Below the pieces are notes generated by a model. It did no database searches, was not told the DNA's origin, and was given only the letters and a program-made list of their open reading frames with translations. Below, in pieces: positions 21,901 through 33,100 of a stretch of DNA of 64,000 nucleotides (position 1 is its first letter; each line of letters opens with the position of its first letter). The position numbers and the translations under genes are program-made. This DNA comes from Isochrysis galbana (Eukaryota > Haptophyta > Isochrysidales > Isochrysidaceae): assembly GCA_018136815.1 (NCBI GenBank), contig CM030934.1, positions 119,268-183,267 on the forward strand, in the 5' to 3' direction.

Positions 21901-24315
21901 TTGGCGATTCGTTCAAGTTCCTCTTTCTCCGACTCTTTGCGACGACGTGCTTCATCCGCCTGTGCCTGGATGGGTGCGGAAGTGGAGGATTTCAGTGAGC
22001 TCTGACAAGCAAGCGCGGAGGCGTCATCCCGGGTACACGCGAAACCTTTGCCTTGACTAGCGGAAGTTCACGCTGCCGCCCCGCTCTCTCCAATCGAAAG
22101 CGCGGGTGTTATTGTTGCACGGGATTTCCATCCACGGAGTGCTTGTGAAGTGAACTACCCCAATGCGGTGGGCAACAGCACCTGCAGCTCCATTGCGTAG
22201 CTGGCTTGCCCAGCTTTTCGCCTGCGAGCCTCCTCATCCGCCCTGCCCATCCCAGCAAAGAGACCTTCAGACTCCTCAACTGGGCCACCTCGGCCCGGCC
22301 TGCCGCCGCCGCGAGCGCCAGCCATCTGAGCCTCCAGAGCTGCAGCATACTCGGCTTGCTGCTTGCGCCGTTCATCGTTGGAAGGTGCGTGCCCGAAGCC
22401 AAAACCATCGCCGCCTTGGCCTGCCCGCTCTTGTTGGGCCTCGCGCAACTTCGCCTGTTGTTGCTCCGCCAATGCATGTGCGTATTCCTGTTGTTTTCGC
22501 CGCCGTTCGTCTGGACTTGTCGAATGCATGCCCACTCGCAAGCCGCCGCCTGCATCGAGAGCACGTTCGCGTGCCTCGTTGGCCTCTTTCTCGCGTTGTT
22601 GGCGCTCTAAAGCCTCCCTGTACTCGCGCTGCTGGGCTCGACGAGCCTGCAAGTCGGCGTTGTGGCCAAAGCCATCATCGACTACTCCATTTGCCAACAT
22701 CCGCTCTCGAGCCCTCGCCTCGTCCCGTTGGTGCTGCTGCTCTTCGAGTGCTCGCGCGTACTGTTGTTGCTGTCGACGCCTGATTTCGTGGGGGGACAAC
22801 GCTCCGCCAACACCCACCTCAGGATGCGCCGACAAGTTTCGCTGTTGCTCGGCCTCTTGCGCTCTCCGTTTCTGCTCTTGCTGCTCTTGCAGCGCGCGCG
22901 CATATTCTTGCTGCTGTCGCCGCCGAATATCGTGCGGGGAGGGCACGCCACCCATATTCAACTCCGGACGTGAACCATTGTCTCGCCGTTGCTGCGCCTC
23001 TTGCATACGTTGCTTTTGCTCTTGTTGATCATGTAAGGCTTGGGCATAATCTTGCTGTTGCCGTCTTCTATCTTGAGGAGACAGCGCTCCGTCTCCGGTT
23101 GCCTCAGGCCTATATGTTGTCGCGCCTTGGCGCTGCTGAACTTCTTCTATGCGGCGCTTTTGCTCTTGCTGCTCGCTCAAGGCACGTGCATATTCTTGCT
23201 GCTGTCGCCGTCGAATCTCATGAGGCGAGGACATGCTGCCACTGGCGTCCTCAGGTCGCGACACGGCATCGATGGGGTACGACATCGATGGTAATATTGA
23301 GCCTTGCTTCTGAGAATCGTGCGCATCGTGATGACACGCCTGTCCATTCGGGCATGCACTGCCATGGTCGTGGGTGCAGGCCCATTCATTTGGTGGCATT
23401 GAGCACTGTTGGTGCAACTTAGAGACACATCGTGCTGTCCCGAGGTTATTGTGAAGGCGTGGAGCTTCGTCCGCAACACCAGCAGCCCCACAGCTACTTG
23501 GACCGCAACCCCAGCTCGGTGCAGTGTTTTGATGGCTCTTGTCTTCACGCATCTGTTGAAGTACAGCTGGGCCAGCACACACGCCTGGGGGAGGGGCCTC
23601 GCCAGCCCCTTGTTGCCGCATCAAAAATTCGCGTCTCTTCTGCTCGTAGACCTCGTCTCTCCGATTCGCTGCAGGCGTGGGGCTTGCAGCCACTGCACCC
23701 CCATTGGCATTGATGCCGCCGTGACCAGCCGCTTGTTGGTGTAGCCGCTGCTGCCTCTTACGCTCCCACGCCTCATCACGTCGACTGATTCCCACTGCGG
23801 CAGGCTGGTTGGGCTGTTGCTGGATCAGAGGGACAGGGGCACCAGCTACAACGGGGCGGCCAAAGAGTCCATTTGCAGTCGTAGGCGCCTGCTGTTGCAA
23901 TATGGCGGGGGGTGGAGCTGCTAAGGGCCTCCGCACATTTGGGTGAGCTGCAGCGACGCCACCGTGATGGTCAACTTCGACACCAAGCTGTCGAGCTTGC
24001 CCGTTGAGGCGTGCACCTGGCAAACGACAGGTGGGCGAGGATGAGCGCGTGCCCTCGCCACGCCGCCCGTCGCATGAACATGTAGGCGTGCGTCCTGGAG
24101 GGTGCGCACGCACCTTGCTCGCGCAAGAGCCGGTGCAAGCCAGCGACGTCATCTCCGCCTTGCCCATTCTCCTGCACTCCGAGCCGGTTGCCAGCCATGT
24201 GTTGGAGTGTCTCGACGCGCTCGCGCAGCTGCTCCTCGAGCTTCTCGCGCTTCTTCGCCTCGGCCTGGGCCTGGAGCTCGCGCAGGTAGTCATCCTTACC
24301 GTTGCGAGCGTGCAT
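18908..24315 (-). CDS. Large coiled-coil repeat protein, CSPP-like, five exons
   Basis: Five exons splice in frame: 24315-24114, 24016-22182, 21965-21195, 20990-19028 and 18969-18908 (1610 residues). Introns are 97, 216, 204 and 58 bp, all GT-AG. The N-terminus (DDYLRELQAQAEAKKREK) and a later SYAMELQAQADEARRR share a motif. Between them, at about 22.3-23.3 kb, at least six repeats follow the pattern RRRQQQEYARAL-EQQ-QKR. The third exon is a charged helix (DVFGRPLDGR, then Glu/Arg-rich). The fourth is mostly Ser/Ala/Arg-rich disorder broken by short leucine helices such as RLRRLAALEKEL. Y-x-x-x-L-x-x-Q repeats of this sort resemble centrosome and spindle-pole associated (CSPP) and related ciliary proteins. 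That is a resemblance, not a proven homology. The last exon adds 20 residues ending ELIKLL. Likely role: microtubule or basal-body structure. Confidence 0.75.
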
Positions 24316-24878
24316 TCGCCGCCCACCCGCCCTCCCCCCCCCCTCCCTCTGGCCGGCTGCCCTCTCCCACCACAAGCCCGCCCCGCCCAGTTCTTCCCGA
24401 CGTTGTCGAAAAAGTTTAGAGATGAATAAACTGGCTTTTTACAAAGGAATAGCACAATTTTTTCTAGCACACAAGCGCGTTGTTGATCCCATCCCTCTCT
24501 CCTTTCTCTCTCTCTCTTCCCTCCTCTTCCCTCTCTCTTCCCTCTCTCAGTTTTCCCTTTGGATCACACCTGCTACTCGCTGCTGAGCGTTGGCGCGTTG
24601 GCGCCGCCCACACTGGGACCACTGGGGGGCTGCTAGAGTATTCTTAGCCACCTCTCTTGTGGGTCCGCGCCAGACCATCTGTGTCAGAGTTTTCTTGTTG
24701 TCCTAGTTTAATCCTAGTGCTGAGGGACCGTGCCTCATCGGCAACGGAGCCCCTACCCCGCGATGGGGGTGTGCGCGGTTGGTGCATGGCTCGTCCGGTG
24801 TATGTGGCTAGGGATGCTAGCCAACAAGACCTCTTCCAAGACTACAATTTCTAACGTGGTACCCCCGCCGAGCCGCCG
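24316..24878. other. Upstream region of the coiled-coil gene
   Basis: The region contains CT-rich sequence at 24490-24550 and no supported gene. It probably includes the 5' UTR and promoter of the minus-strand coiled-coil gene. Confidence 0.4.
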
Positions 24879-25349
24879 AGAGACCACCCCAACTTCTACA
24901 ACCACAGCGCGCTCGACGACGCCGCTCAAGGGTACAAAAAAAAAGATCTGAAGGTTGCCGCTCAATGGTACAACACCACAACGAATAAACTCGACAAATT
25001 CGTTGAAAATCTTTTCTTCGACTCAGCGGCCGCCGACCGCGCCACACGCTCCTCCAAGTGGTGGGACCTGGACCACATGGCCAAATCACTCAACAACTTC
25101 AGTGACCGCCACAGCCAGAACCGCCCGCACTCGACAGTTCAAGGGTGGCAAAACAACAATTCCACATCGAATGACCCCAAAATACATCCCTCAGCATCTA
25201 TTCTTAGAGCCCTCGAGGCGTCGGGACGCTCGAGGTCGTCACCCGTGTCGAATCGTCACATCATCCACTACGAGGCGCGTCGAATCTCCCCGGAAGGCAC
25301 CGGGCTGCGAGGTTGCTACCAGGCGCAACAGCGTTGCAAAGTCGGGTAG
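24879..25349 (+). pseudogene. Unassigned coding-like remnant
   Basis: One frame stays open from about 24879 to a stop at 25349 and has protein-like composition, unlike the surrounding low-complexity DNA. It includes NFYNHSALDDAAQGY, VAAQWYNTTTNKLDKFVEN and SSKWWDLDHMAKSLNN. No start codon lies at its head; the first ATG is at 25077. I do not recognise the family. It sits next to LINE debris and may be part of a transposable element or a captured exon. Poly-C runs at 25463-25476 and about 25520-25534 follow it. Confidence 0.35.
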
Positions 25350-25843
25350 CTCGAGCAAGGAAGCACCCATTGCTGCAATGGGGAAAACCTCTTCCCCCTG
25401 GGGAACGATTGCCCGCGCCTCCTCACTGTTTCGTCAAACCGCATAGCTGCCGCCTCTGCTGCACCCCCCCCCCCCCTTGGGAGACAGGCTCGCAGAGGGC
25501 GCTGGCGAAAGGTCCAAGATCCCCCCCCCCCCCCGCGCGGAAAATACGCCGACCGCACCTCCGGAGGGGGAACAGGAATTCCCCCCCGCGCGCAGAATAC
25601 GGTATGAATACGCTGACTGACATGTGGAGATGGACTGTTCCCAGGATCCGGGTAAGGCTCCTGAGACTCCATCCTTGGCAACCCACGCGTCCGTAGGCGG
25701 CCTATCAACTTGGGTAGCGGGTAAAGATACTTGGGAAGGCTTGGGCACGGGTGCAGTGGTGACGGGGCCCGCGCGCGGCGGCGAGGGCGGATTTGGCGGT
25801 GCAGAGGGCGGTGATGGGTCCATAGGAACCGATTGAATCGATC

Positions 25844-25861
25844 TCTAGTGGGTGATTTCTA
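25844..25861. repeat. LINE target-site duplication, left
   Basis: This 18-bp sequence (TCTAGTGGGTGATTTCTA) is repeated exactly at 28736-28753, right after the T-rich end of the LINE. The pair marks the precise insertion borders. Confidence 0.9.
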
Positions 25862-25888
25862 CAAAAAACTATTGTTATAGTTTTAGCG

Positions 25889-27541
25889 ATGGAGCGCGCG
25901 CCGACCGCTCCCACCTCCCAGCCCCCCGCCGCCACGACGCCCCACCGGGGCCGCCCCAAGCCGCCGGAGCCGAAGCGCTCGCAGGCCTCTGCCCCACCGG
26001 ATACCGACGTCGACATGGCTCCGCCACCCTCGCCTCCTCACCAGCCCCAGAAGCAGGGAACAGGCCGTGCCCTGTTCCCTGCAGAGCAACAGAGCCAGCA
26101 ACAGGCTCAGCCGCCCAGCTCCACCGTCTCGCCACCCAATCAAGGACTCCCCATGGTGGGTGGCAGCATTGCTGCCACCCCCATGGTGGTAACTCCTACC
26201 AGCAGTGCACCCCTCGGGGGCGGGCACTTGACACAACAATCAATCCTTGGAGCCTTTGCTCCCACCAACCAACCAACAACCCATGCGCCCAAGTCGTATG
26301 CTGAAGCCACGCATGGGAGCAAACTGAAGGAGCCAGCCCAACAAGCTCTGAAGCAGCCAGCCCAACAACAACCGCAACAGCTGTCGCGCAAGCGGGCCGA
26401 CCCACAGTCGGATCCCAAAGGGACTCCCACCAACACCATCCAACTCGCTCCCCCTCCAATGGATGAAGAAGAGGAACCCGAAGACACACCTTTTTTCATT
26501 CAGCTAGCGCAACTAGCTGAAGACAAAAAGGACATTAAAAGTGAGGATGTAGCCACGTTCATGAAGTTTCTTCTCTCTAGGCTAGAGGGCCTAGATGCCA
26601 CGCCAGATGGGATGGACAAGGGCCGAAAGGGCCCATGGATTTTCTACGTCGATGACGATGCTCACGACCAATTCAAGGCCGCTTATGGCGACAAACTTCA
26701 AACGGTACTCTCGGGAGTCCCGCATGAGTTTGGAGTCACCTATGGCACGATAGCCGACTCAGCTCCCCGCAAATCTAGCGCTATCAGGTCCTCTCTCAAA
26801 GAGGTCGCCACCTACATCGTGTTTCGCATTTTCGACCCGATTAAGGCATACAAAACTAAAACTCGGCATTTGGCTAGTGCATTGGAGCGTGAAGGCTTCC
26901 ATGTCCTTAGGGGCAATCAACAGCGAGTCAAGACCACGCTCGAAGGGATCACTAAAGTAGAAGCCGGTAAACGTCCAATTTGGCACTTCTACGTATACAC
27001 AGACACCACCGCCCTGGGCCATCGCTTTCCCCGGACCTTCCACGTGACCCTCGATGACGGGGAAAACTTCAACTTGGACTACGCGGTCCGCTCATCGGTG
27101 GAATGCGTAACACCGGACGGCGACATTGCCATACACGGCGCCCCGGGCGGGTGCAAAGGATACGATAAGCCCTGGGCTATCTCATATCTACGTAAAAATC
27201 AAGTCAGCTTTCGCCAATGCACGTGCGAACAAGACAAGGCGAAAGCGGAGCAGCGCAAACGCCAACGCGAAGTAAGCAACGCCATGGACTACAGGGCCCT
27301 AATGGGTCTTGGAGCGGCGGCACCGTGCCGTCGATTCATGGCAGGCGAATGCAAAAATAATCGCATGAAGGGGCGACAAATCGTCCAATGCTCTTCCAGC
27401 CATGACATCCCCGGATGTTGGGTAAAGGACCCCGCCACGGGTAAACAAAATTGTATGGTCAAGTGCAATCTGAAACCTAATAAGGCCTATCCAGGGTACT
27501 GCGTTAACGGAGTAAGTTGCCTGTATCGTCATGGTGAATAA
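25889..27541 (+). CDS. LINE ORF1 protein (550 aa)
   Basis: The start ATG at 25889 lies directly after the leader hairpin. Residues 1-190 are Pro/Gln/Ala-rich and basic, followed by an acidic patch (MDEEEEPEDTPF). A globular middle part (about 195-430) contains WIFYVDDDAHDQFKAAYG and IWHFYVYTDTTALG. The C-terminus (about 475-550) is Cys/His-rich: CRRFMAGECKNN, CSSSHDIPGCW, CNLKPNKAYPGYC and CLYRHGE, which recalls CCCH-type zinc fingers. ORF1 proteins of LINEs bind the element RNA in a ribonucleoprotein. I cannot match the middle domain to a known fold. The frame ends 11 bases into ORF2. Confidence 0.8.
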   Translation: MERAPTAPTSQPPAATTPHRGRPKPPEPKRSQASAPPDTDVDMAPPPSPPHQPQKQGTGRALFPAEQQSQQQAQPPSSTVSPPNQGLPMVGGSIAATPMVVTPTSSAPLGGGHLTQQSILGAFAPTNQPTTHAPKSYAEATHGSKLKEPAQQALKQPAQQQPQQLSRKRADPQSDPKGTPTNTIQLAPPPMDEEEEPEDTPFFIQLAQLAEDKKDIKSEDVATFMKFLLSRLEGLDATPDGMDKGRKGPWIFYVDDDAHDQFKAAYGDKLQTVLSGVPHEFGVTYGTIADSAPRKSSAIRSSLKEVATYIVFRIFDPIKAYKTKTRHLASALEREGFHVLRGNQQRVKTTLEGITKVEAGKRPIWHFYVYTDTTALGHRFPRTFHVTLDDGENFNLDYAVRSSVECVTPDGDIAIHGAPGGCKGYDKPWAISYLRKNQVSFRQCTCEQDKAKAEQRKRQREVSNAMDYRALMGLGAAAPCRRFMAGECKNNRMKGRQIVQCSSSHDIPGCWVKDPATGKQNCMVKCNLKPNKAYPGYCVNGVSCLYRHGE

Positions 27542-27626
27542 TAGTGATCTTAAGATTGCGACATACAATTTGAATGGAGCAAAACATAAATTAGCGTCGA
27601 CCTTAGCGCAAGCGAGACTAGGCTGA
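27531..27626 (+). pseudogene. LINE ORF2 start (endonuclease N-terminus only)
   Basis: An ATG at 27531 overlaps the last codons of ORF1 (ATGGTGAATAA) in another frame. It opens DLKIATYNLNGAKHKLAST, the usual first strand of an APE-type endonuclease. The reading stops about 30 codons in, where the internal deletion joins the C-terminal region. Confidence 0.75.
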
Positions 27627-28435
27627 AGTGGGGACGAGCGTACGACGGGCCAGCGGATACGGCGTATCCGATACCTCAGGAATACACACTCAAAGGCACG
27701 CATAAAACGCTAGAAGAGATAAACGTCAAGGCCTTGACTAAAGCGTTCCTCGCTATGAGGAAACCGAAGGCACAAAAATCCACACTAAGATGGGAAAAGA
27801 GGTTACCTGTCCTCTCGGGGAAGTGGAAACAAGTATCGCAACTATACAAGTATAACTTTCTGACACCAAGGGACTCCTATATGCACTTCAAACACGTTTT
27901 ACACAGGAGAATAGCTACAGCGAATCGTTTTGCTGACGATCCAACATGTCGCTTTTGCGGCATAGCACCCGAGAGTTCCACGCATTTAGCCTCCTGTATC
28001 GCGACGGAGCCCGTTTTCGAATTCATAGAGGGACTTTTAGGGATTAACCTTAGGCCGGGATCTGAAGTAGCCCAGCGCCTTTTCTGCTATCAAGTGGATA
28101 GACCGCACCCCTCCTCGGGATACTTAGGTATCCTGGCATGGAGGTATATCCTAACGGACTTCTATAACATACAATACGGTAACGCGGACGGGAGGTCCGC
28201 TAAGTCGATCTTAAGAGCGATCCTTGCGAGATACCACTTACTAGTAACGGCGAAAGTCGGATTCTTTCAGCGACTAAAGCAACAACGAGAGAATATGGGG
28301 CTACACGCCCCGAGCAACAAACATATTAAGAAAATGATAAGCCCCCTCTACGCGGTGGATAAAGACTTCAACCTAGAAATATCGGAAGACCTCCGGCAGG
28401 CGGCGGGAGGTCTGGATATGCGCAACATCGCCTAA
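27622..28435 (+). pseudogene. LINE ORF2 C-terminal region with zf-RVT zinc finger
   Basis: The frame is open from about 27622 and includes WEKRLPVLSGKW, HFKHVLHRRIATANRFADD and the zinc-binding pattern C-x2-C-x8-H-x3-C (CRFCGIAPESSTHLASC). It continues with LAWRYILTDFYNIQYG and ends at 28435. The pattern and position fit the zf-RVT region after reverse transcriptase in many LINEs. It is roughly 40 percent alike to the frame at 28881-29591. Confidence 0.8.
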
Positions 28436-28735
28436 AGTAGTTTAACCTCTCTTAATAGAGACCTCAACGGACGGCAAGAGTGACGCTAGGAGATATAAGA
28501 GAAGGAAATTCAAGCCGAGCCGGAGCAAAGGAGAAGCCATAGTCTCCCGCCCCCTTCTCTCCAACCCCTGGCCGAAGCAGCGCGCGCGGTCTCCCCGGAA
28601 CCAGCTTCTCCGCTAAAGAGGGAACTGGGGAAGGGGAAGGGGGTTGTTAGGGGTTAAGGGTGGGCGGTAGGGAGGTCCACAAGCACACTGCCTCATGTCG
28701 CACACGTAGCGGAGATTTTTAAGAAGATTTTTTTT

Positions 28736-28753
28736 TCTAGTGGGTGATTTCTA
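28736..28753. repeat. LINE target-site duplication, right
   Basis: This is an exact copy of 25844-25861. It closes the LINE insertion. Confidence 0.9.
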
Positions 28754-29832
28754 GCGAGAGACCACACACAAGGCAGTAGGGGCTCAAGGGTACGAGGGGT
28801 CACGGTACGGCTTCGCTCGCAGAGCGCTGCGACGACCTGACAACACGTGGGAACACCTAGCCACAATATATACATCCCCGATGATGACGGCGAGAGATAC
28901 ACACCTCCACTTCAAGCACCTAACCCACAGAAGGATAGGCACCTACAACCGGTTCGCGGACAGAGACAAAACTTGCCGCATGTGCAAGGCGTCTAACGAA
29001 TCTTCCACCCACCTAGGCGAATGCCCGAGGGTAGTCAAGATATTCGAGACGCTCGACAAACTGGCAAGGTACACTCCCCGAAGTGGTAGAAGCAGGGAAG
29101 AGGTAATCGTAGATAACCTTTTCATGCACCCCGGGGGGAAAACACCGCGATCGCTCACCATACTCTACACTCTAGCGTGGAGATATATCTTAACAGACTT
29201 CTACAGGATACACTACGACGGCATTGATTTCTCGGAGGAATCAGTGTTGATAAGCACGATAGACAGGTACACGACACTAAGCAAGGCACTACTATTTGCG
29301 AGTACGACAGACTCGGCTAGGACCGCCCAAGCAGGCATGGGCAGACAGCCGAAGAAAAGGATCGACGTGAACGATGTATACCCTTTGTTCACACTAGGTG
29401 CAAGAGGAAAGCTAGAACCAAGTCTAGAGCTACAAACCCTCACCACCTCGATGGGGGTGGCATATGGCATATATAATAGCCGAGAGACCCGAAACAGAAC
29501 AAATCTGAGACGAGATACACCTCGACTGGACATAGACCCACCGAGACACAACAGCGACCAGCAAGGGCGAGAAGGACGAGCAAGCCCGTGACCCAACAGA
29601 CACACGATGACAATTGACCAACAACAGGCCTGCCCGGAACCCGCGCTTTGAACCAGGCTCGTGGTAGCGCACCCGAGCCGAACCCCGGATACCGAAGACA
29701 AAGGAATGAAGGGGGGGAGGGGAGGAGGTGGAGGAAAGGGAAGTTAAGGGCGGTGGCAGCAGGGATGGGGAAGTACCCTAGTCTAGTAGGTGTGTAGGAG
29801 TAGCCCAGAATCTTCAGATGTTTTTTTTTAGC
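28754..29832 (+). mobile_element. Older LINE, 3' part, host of the nested insertion
   Basis: The sequence continues the DNA interrupted at 25843. A frame open to 29591 (first ATG at 28881) encodes the ORF2 C-terminus: HLHFKHLTHRRIGTYNRFADR, the zinc finger CRMCKASNESSTHLGEC (C-x2-C-x8-H-x3-C) and LAWRYILTDFYRIHYDG. It belongs to a sister family of the nested LINE. The 3' end is probably the T run at about 29823-29832. Its 5' portion, left of 25843, is not recognisable. Bases 29592-29822 are purine-rich 3' sequence. Confidence 0.75.
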
Positions 29833-30197
29833 ACAATAAAACTAGTCTAGGTCCGCCAGGCTCCAGTCACCATAGAAAGCGCACACACGGAAACGTGAAC
29901 AAGGGGCGACAAGCAGCGGACGGCGGCGTTCATATGAGTAGAGGGAATAGGTTGATTCTCTCTTCTTCAATGATGCACGGCCGGTCCGAGGGAAGTGTAG
30001 TAAATCAATCACATAAGTACTCGGAGAGGTCAAGGAAGAAAGGCGACGAGCAGAGAGGAAAGAAGAGACAAGGGAAGAGAGGAGAGAAGAGAGAGGAAGA
30101 CGCCCAGAGGTGGGTGACAAAAGATAGGGGAGAGTGAGGGCGGGGTGGAGGGGGCGGGGTGAGAGAGGGGAGGGTGTGTGGTGGGCGGCTGTGGGCG
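29833..30197. other. Upstream region of the FYVE-lipase gene
   Basis: No gene is supported here. Bases 29885-29945 (ACGTGAACAAGGGGCGAC and following) resemble 33890-33960 beyond the first gap. The stretch 30030-30180 is GA/GGG-rich and probably promoter or 5' UTR. Confidence 0.4.
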
Positions 30198-33100
30198 ATG
30201 GACTGGGGCAAGGGCGCGGCGCTCAGAGCGCCATGGCTTACCAGGTGCGACGTCCATGAGGGAAAGATGAGCCTCGCGTGGGCACAGCCAGACGCGCCAA
30301 CCCCAGCCACGCAGCACTCCGAGTGGATCGTCGAGTGGAAGTCGCCTCACTGGTGGCGCTGGCGCCGCAGACGCCTACCACTGCCAGCGGCACCAGAGCT
30401 GATCGTCGAAATTGAGCCTTCACTGTCGTTTCTTATGGTCCGTGTACAGGCAGTCGCTGGCCGCCGCACCAGCGAGTGGTCGCCCATAGGGCGAGCAACT
30501 GCGGGCCAGCTCGTCAAGACAACTGTCTCGGTGCTCAATGTCGATGGTGCAATCGCTGTCCACCTTGGGCTGTTAGTCCGCAGCGACAGCGAGATCCGCA
30601 AGATGAGCTGCGAGGGGTTGCCGACAGCTGCGGGTGTGGCGCACGAATCGAGTGCAGCCAAGCAGGAAGTAGAAGCCCATCATCAGCCCGTGTCGGTCAG
30701 GCTTAGGGTCGAATCCACATGCATTACAAGCACACAGCCCACTGAGCCTGTGCACGTGGTTGCCCTAGTTCAGCCATACCGAATTCCGTGGACTCCTCCC
30801 ACTCCTTGTGCAACCGAGGTTCTTGTCAGCTTGAGCACTGAGGAAACCACGCCAAACGCCCAGTCGAGACGTGAAGGCCAGCGCTATTCAATGCCCAGTA
30901 GCTCTGACTCGGACCATCTTTCCGATGCAATGCTAGCCTTCATTGCACCGACGGTCGACCCAATCACCACTCTAGGAAAATCAGCTTTGGTGGACGGGAC
31001 GATCGCTGGAGCTGTCGATGGGTTGCGGCTCCAGACGGGTAGATCTGGCGTGCGAGTGCGAGTGAGCTTCGCAATGGTCACCCGCTCGGGAAGTGCTTCG
31101 ATGAGTGTTCCTCGTGTTGGTGGTCCCATAGACAGTGCCATGATGCCGCGTGTGAAGAGCGGAGCGGCGCTGATGGGATTGGTCAATGGTTTGGTAGGTG
31201 GCATGGTGGGCGGTGTGGTGGGTGGCGTGAGTGGGTTGCGAGACGGCGTCGTAGATGGCGTGGTCTCACTGGGCGAGCTGGCCACGACCGCGGCCTCCTG
31301 GTCCATCGACATTGCCCATGTTTGGTCGCACACCTTATCCGCTGGCGGCAGGCGAGATGTGATTCGTGAGGTGGAAGCGGCCCGGGGCCCTTTGCCGCCG
31401 CCTCCGCCGCCAGCATCGGCGGATGCATGCATCGCATGCCTGCGAGCAGCGAGCGCTGCTCCCATAGAAGCCGCCCAACAGACGACTTCACTCCATCCTT
31501 CAACCGCTAGTGCATCTGCGTCAGCAAGGCCACTGCCGGATGGGATTGGGTCCATTGATGAACGACAGTTGACGGCTCGAGAGACAGCCCGTTTTACGAT
31601 GCGGCGGAGACGCCATCATTGCCGGCATTGCGGTGGCTCATTTTGCGCTGAGCACCTCCGATGGCGACGTCGCCTCGACCACAAATTCAGCGGCATAGGG
31701 CCAGCTGCGCAGCGCGTTTGTGAGGGGTGCGCGCGTATGCTTGCGCGAGAAGAGCACGAAAACCGTCTTGCCGTGCGTCTCCTTCGGTGCACCGACTTCA
31801 CAGCCGGACAACTGGAGGCTTATGAAGAGGTACTTGATGATACGCTTGCTGCCAAAGCGCGACGGGCGGGAGAGCTCACCCTTCTCGCCGCAAAGAAGCT
31901 GCCCCTTTCGGCCAAGCTGCATGCAACGGTTGTTGGGTTGGACAATGCAAGAAAGTATGGTCGGCTCGGTTTGGCAGGTAAGTAAGCAGCCCTTGAGCCA
32001 GCAAGCTAAAGCCATAGGTATCTGCGTGGAGCGGGGCATCTCAGGAAGACGCCTCGCTGCGCCTGACCACCTGGCTGCGCCTGACTTCTCGAATAACCGA
32101 TCTTGCTCTCTCGTGTGCAATTGTGTCCGTGTCCGTGTGTTGTCATTGTACTCACAAGCTGGCATACATCGGCTGTTCTCTTGGGAGGTCTCGCATCACA
32201 TCGCTCACACCTCGCCGCTACATCTGATTCCTGCAGGTGTACTCCTCCGCGAAGACCTACTACGTATGCTCGTCACCCTCAAGGCGGTTGGCGGCGACGC
32301 CATTACTAGGCGACCGATCCACGAGCTCACCGGAGCACTCTTTTATCTCATGGCACGACGGCGAGAGGAACGAGGCTGTGACCCCACTCACGAGGTGAGC
32401 GCCAGCCGCTATGCTCTCCTTGGCTGCCCACTTAAGCATTGCCTTGAGCCAGTATCCACACGGGCGCTTGCGTGAAATTGCCCTAGTTCTCATGCGCATG
32501 CGCACACCCGATTGCTGGTTATGCGATCCAGGAGGCGTCACATAAGACCTGCCCTACGGCAAGCGAGGCTGAAATCGCCGACATCTCTGAGTGGGCACCA
32601 ATTGCTCTCCGCGTAGCCTACGAGCGCACGCTGGTTGACATGCAACGGCATGCCCGCTTGCACGGCTACGCTCTCTTATTTGCGGAGCTTCAAGATGCTC
32701 ACTCACGCGGCGCGCATCTGCCAGCCTTCTCCTTCTTGGCGTGCGCTCGAAGGCGTCGCATTGTTCTTGCAATCCGCGGCACACAAGATCTCTCAGACGT
32801 GCTCACGGATTCCTACGCTCACGGTCAACCCTTTTGTGGCGGCTGGGCTCATGCGGGCATGGCACGCACTGCCCGGTGGCTCGAAATCCAGCTTGGGCCA
32901 TGCATCTTGCATTTTGCTGAAGTATTTGGCTACGAGGTTGTACTCGTGGGTCATTCTCTCGGTGCTGGCGTTGCCGCACTACTTGCTGCCCTCCTACGAC
33001 CGCGCATCCAGCGTCTGAGATGCATCGGCTTTGCTACGCCTTCAGTCGCATCGGGCGAGATGTACGCGCTGGCAAGTCCCTTGGCCGCCACCGCGCACAT

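Larger units (their letters stand above)
25862..28735 (+). mobile_element. Internally deleted LINE with intact ORF1
   Basis: This 2874-bp non-LTR retrotransposon is bounded by a perfect 18-bp target duplication. It starts with a hairpin leader (AAAACTAT, loop TGTT, ATAGTTTT; 25865-25884) 4 bp before the ORF1 ATG. ORF1 is whole. ORF2 keeps only the first residues of its endonuclease and, after a large internal deletion, the C-terminal zinc-finger region. Reverse transcriptase is missing, so the copy is non-autonomous, like half-LINEs known elsewhere. The 3' end is GAGATTTTTAAGAAG followed by a T-rich run. The sharp duplication and intact ORF1 indicate a fairly recent insertion. It landed inside an older related LINE whose tail continues at 28754. 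Confidence 0.88.

Noticed and set aside
21072-21998. Plus-strand frame of 308 codons
   Set aside because: It is antisense to exon 3 and intron 3 of the coiled-coil gene, where the minus strand has clear exon structure with phase-matched splice sites.
30884-31555. Minus-strand frame of 223 codons
   Set aside because: It is antisense to the FYVE-lipase exon, whose FYVE finger and splice sites define the coding strand.
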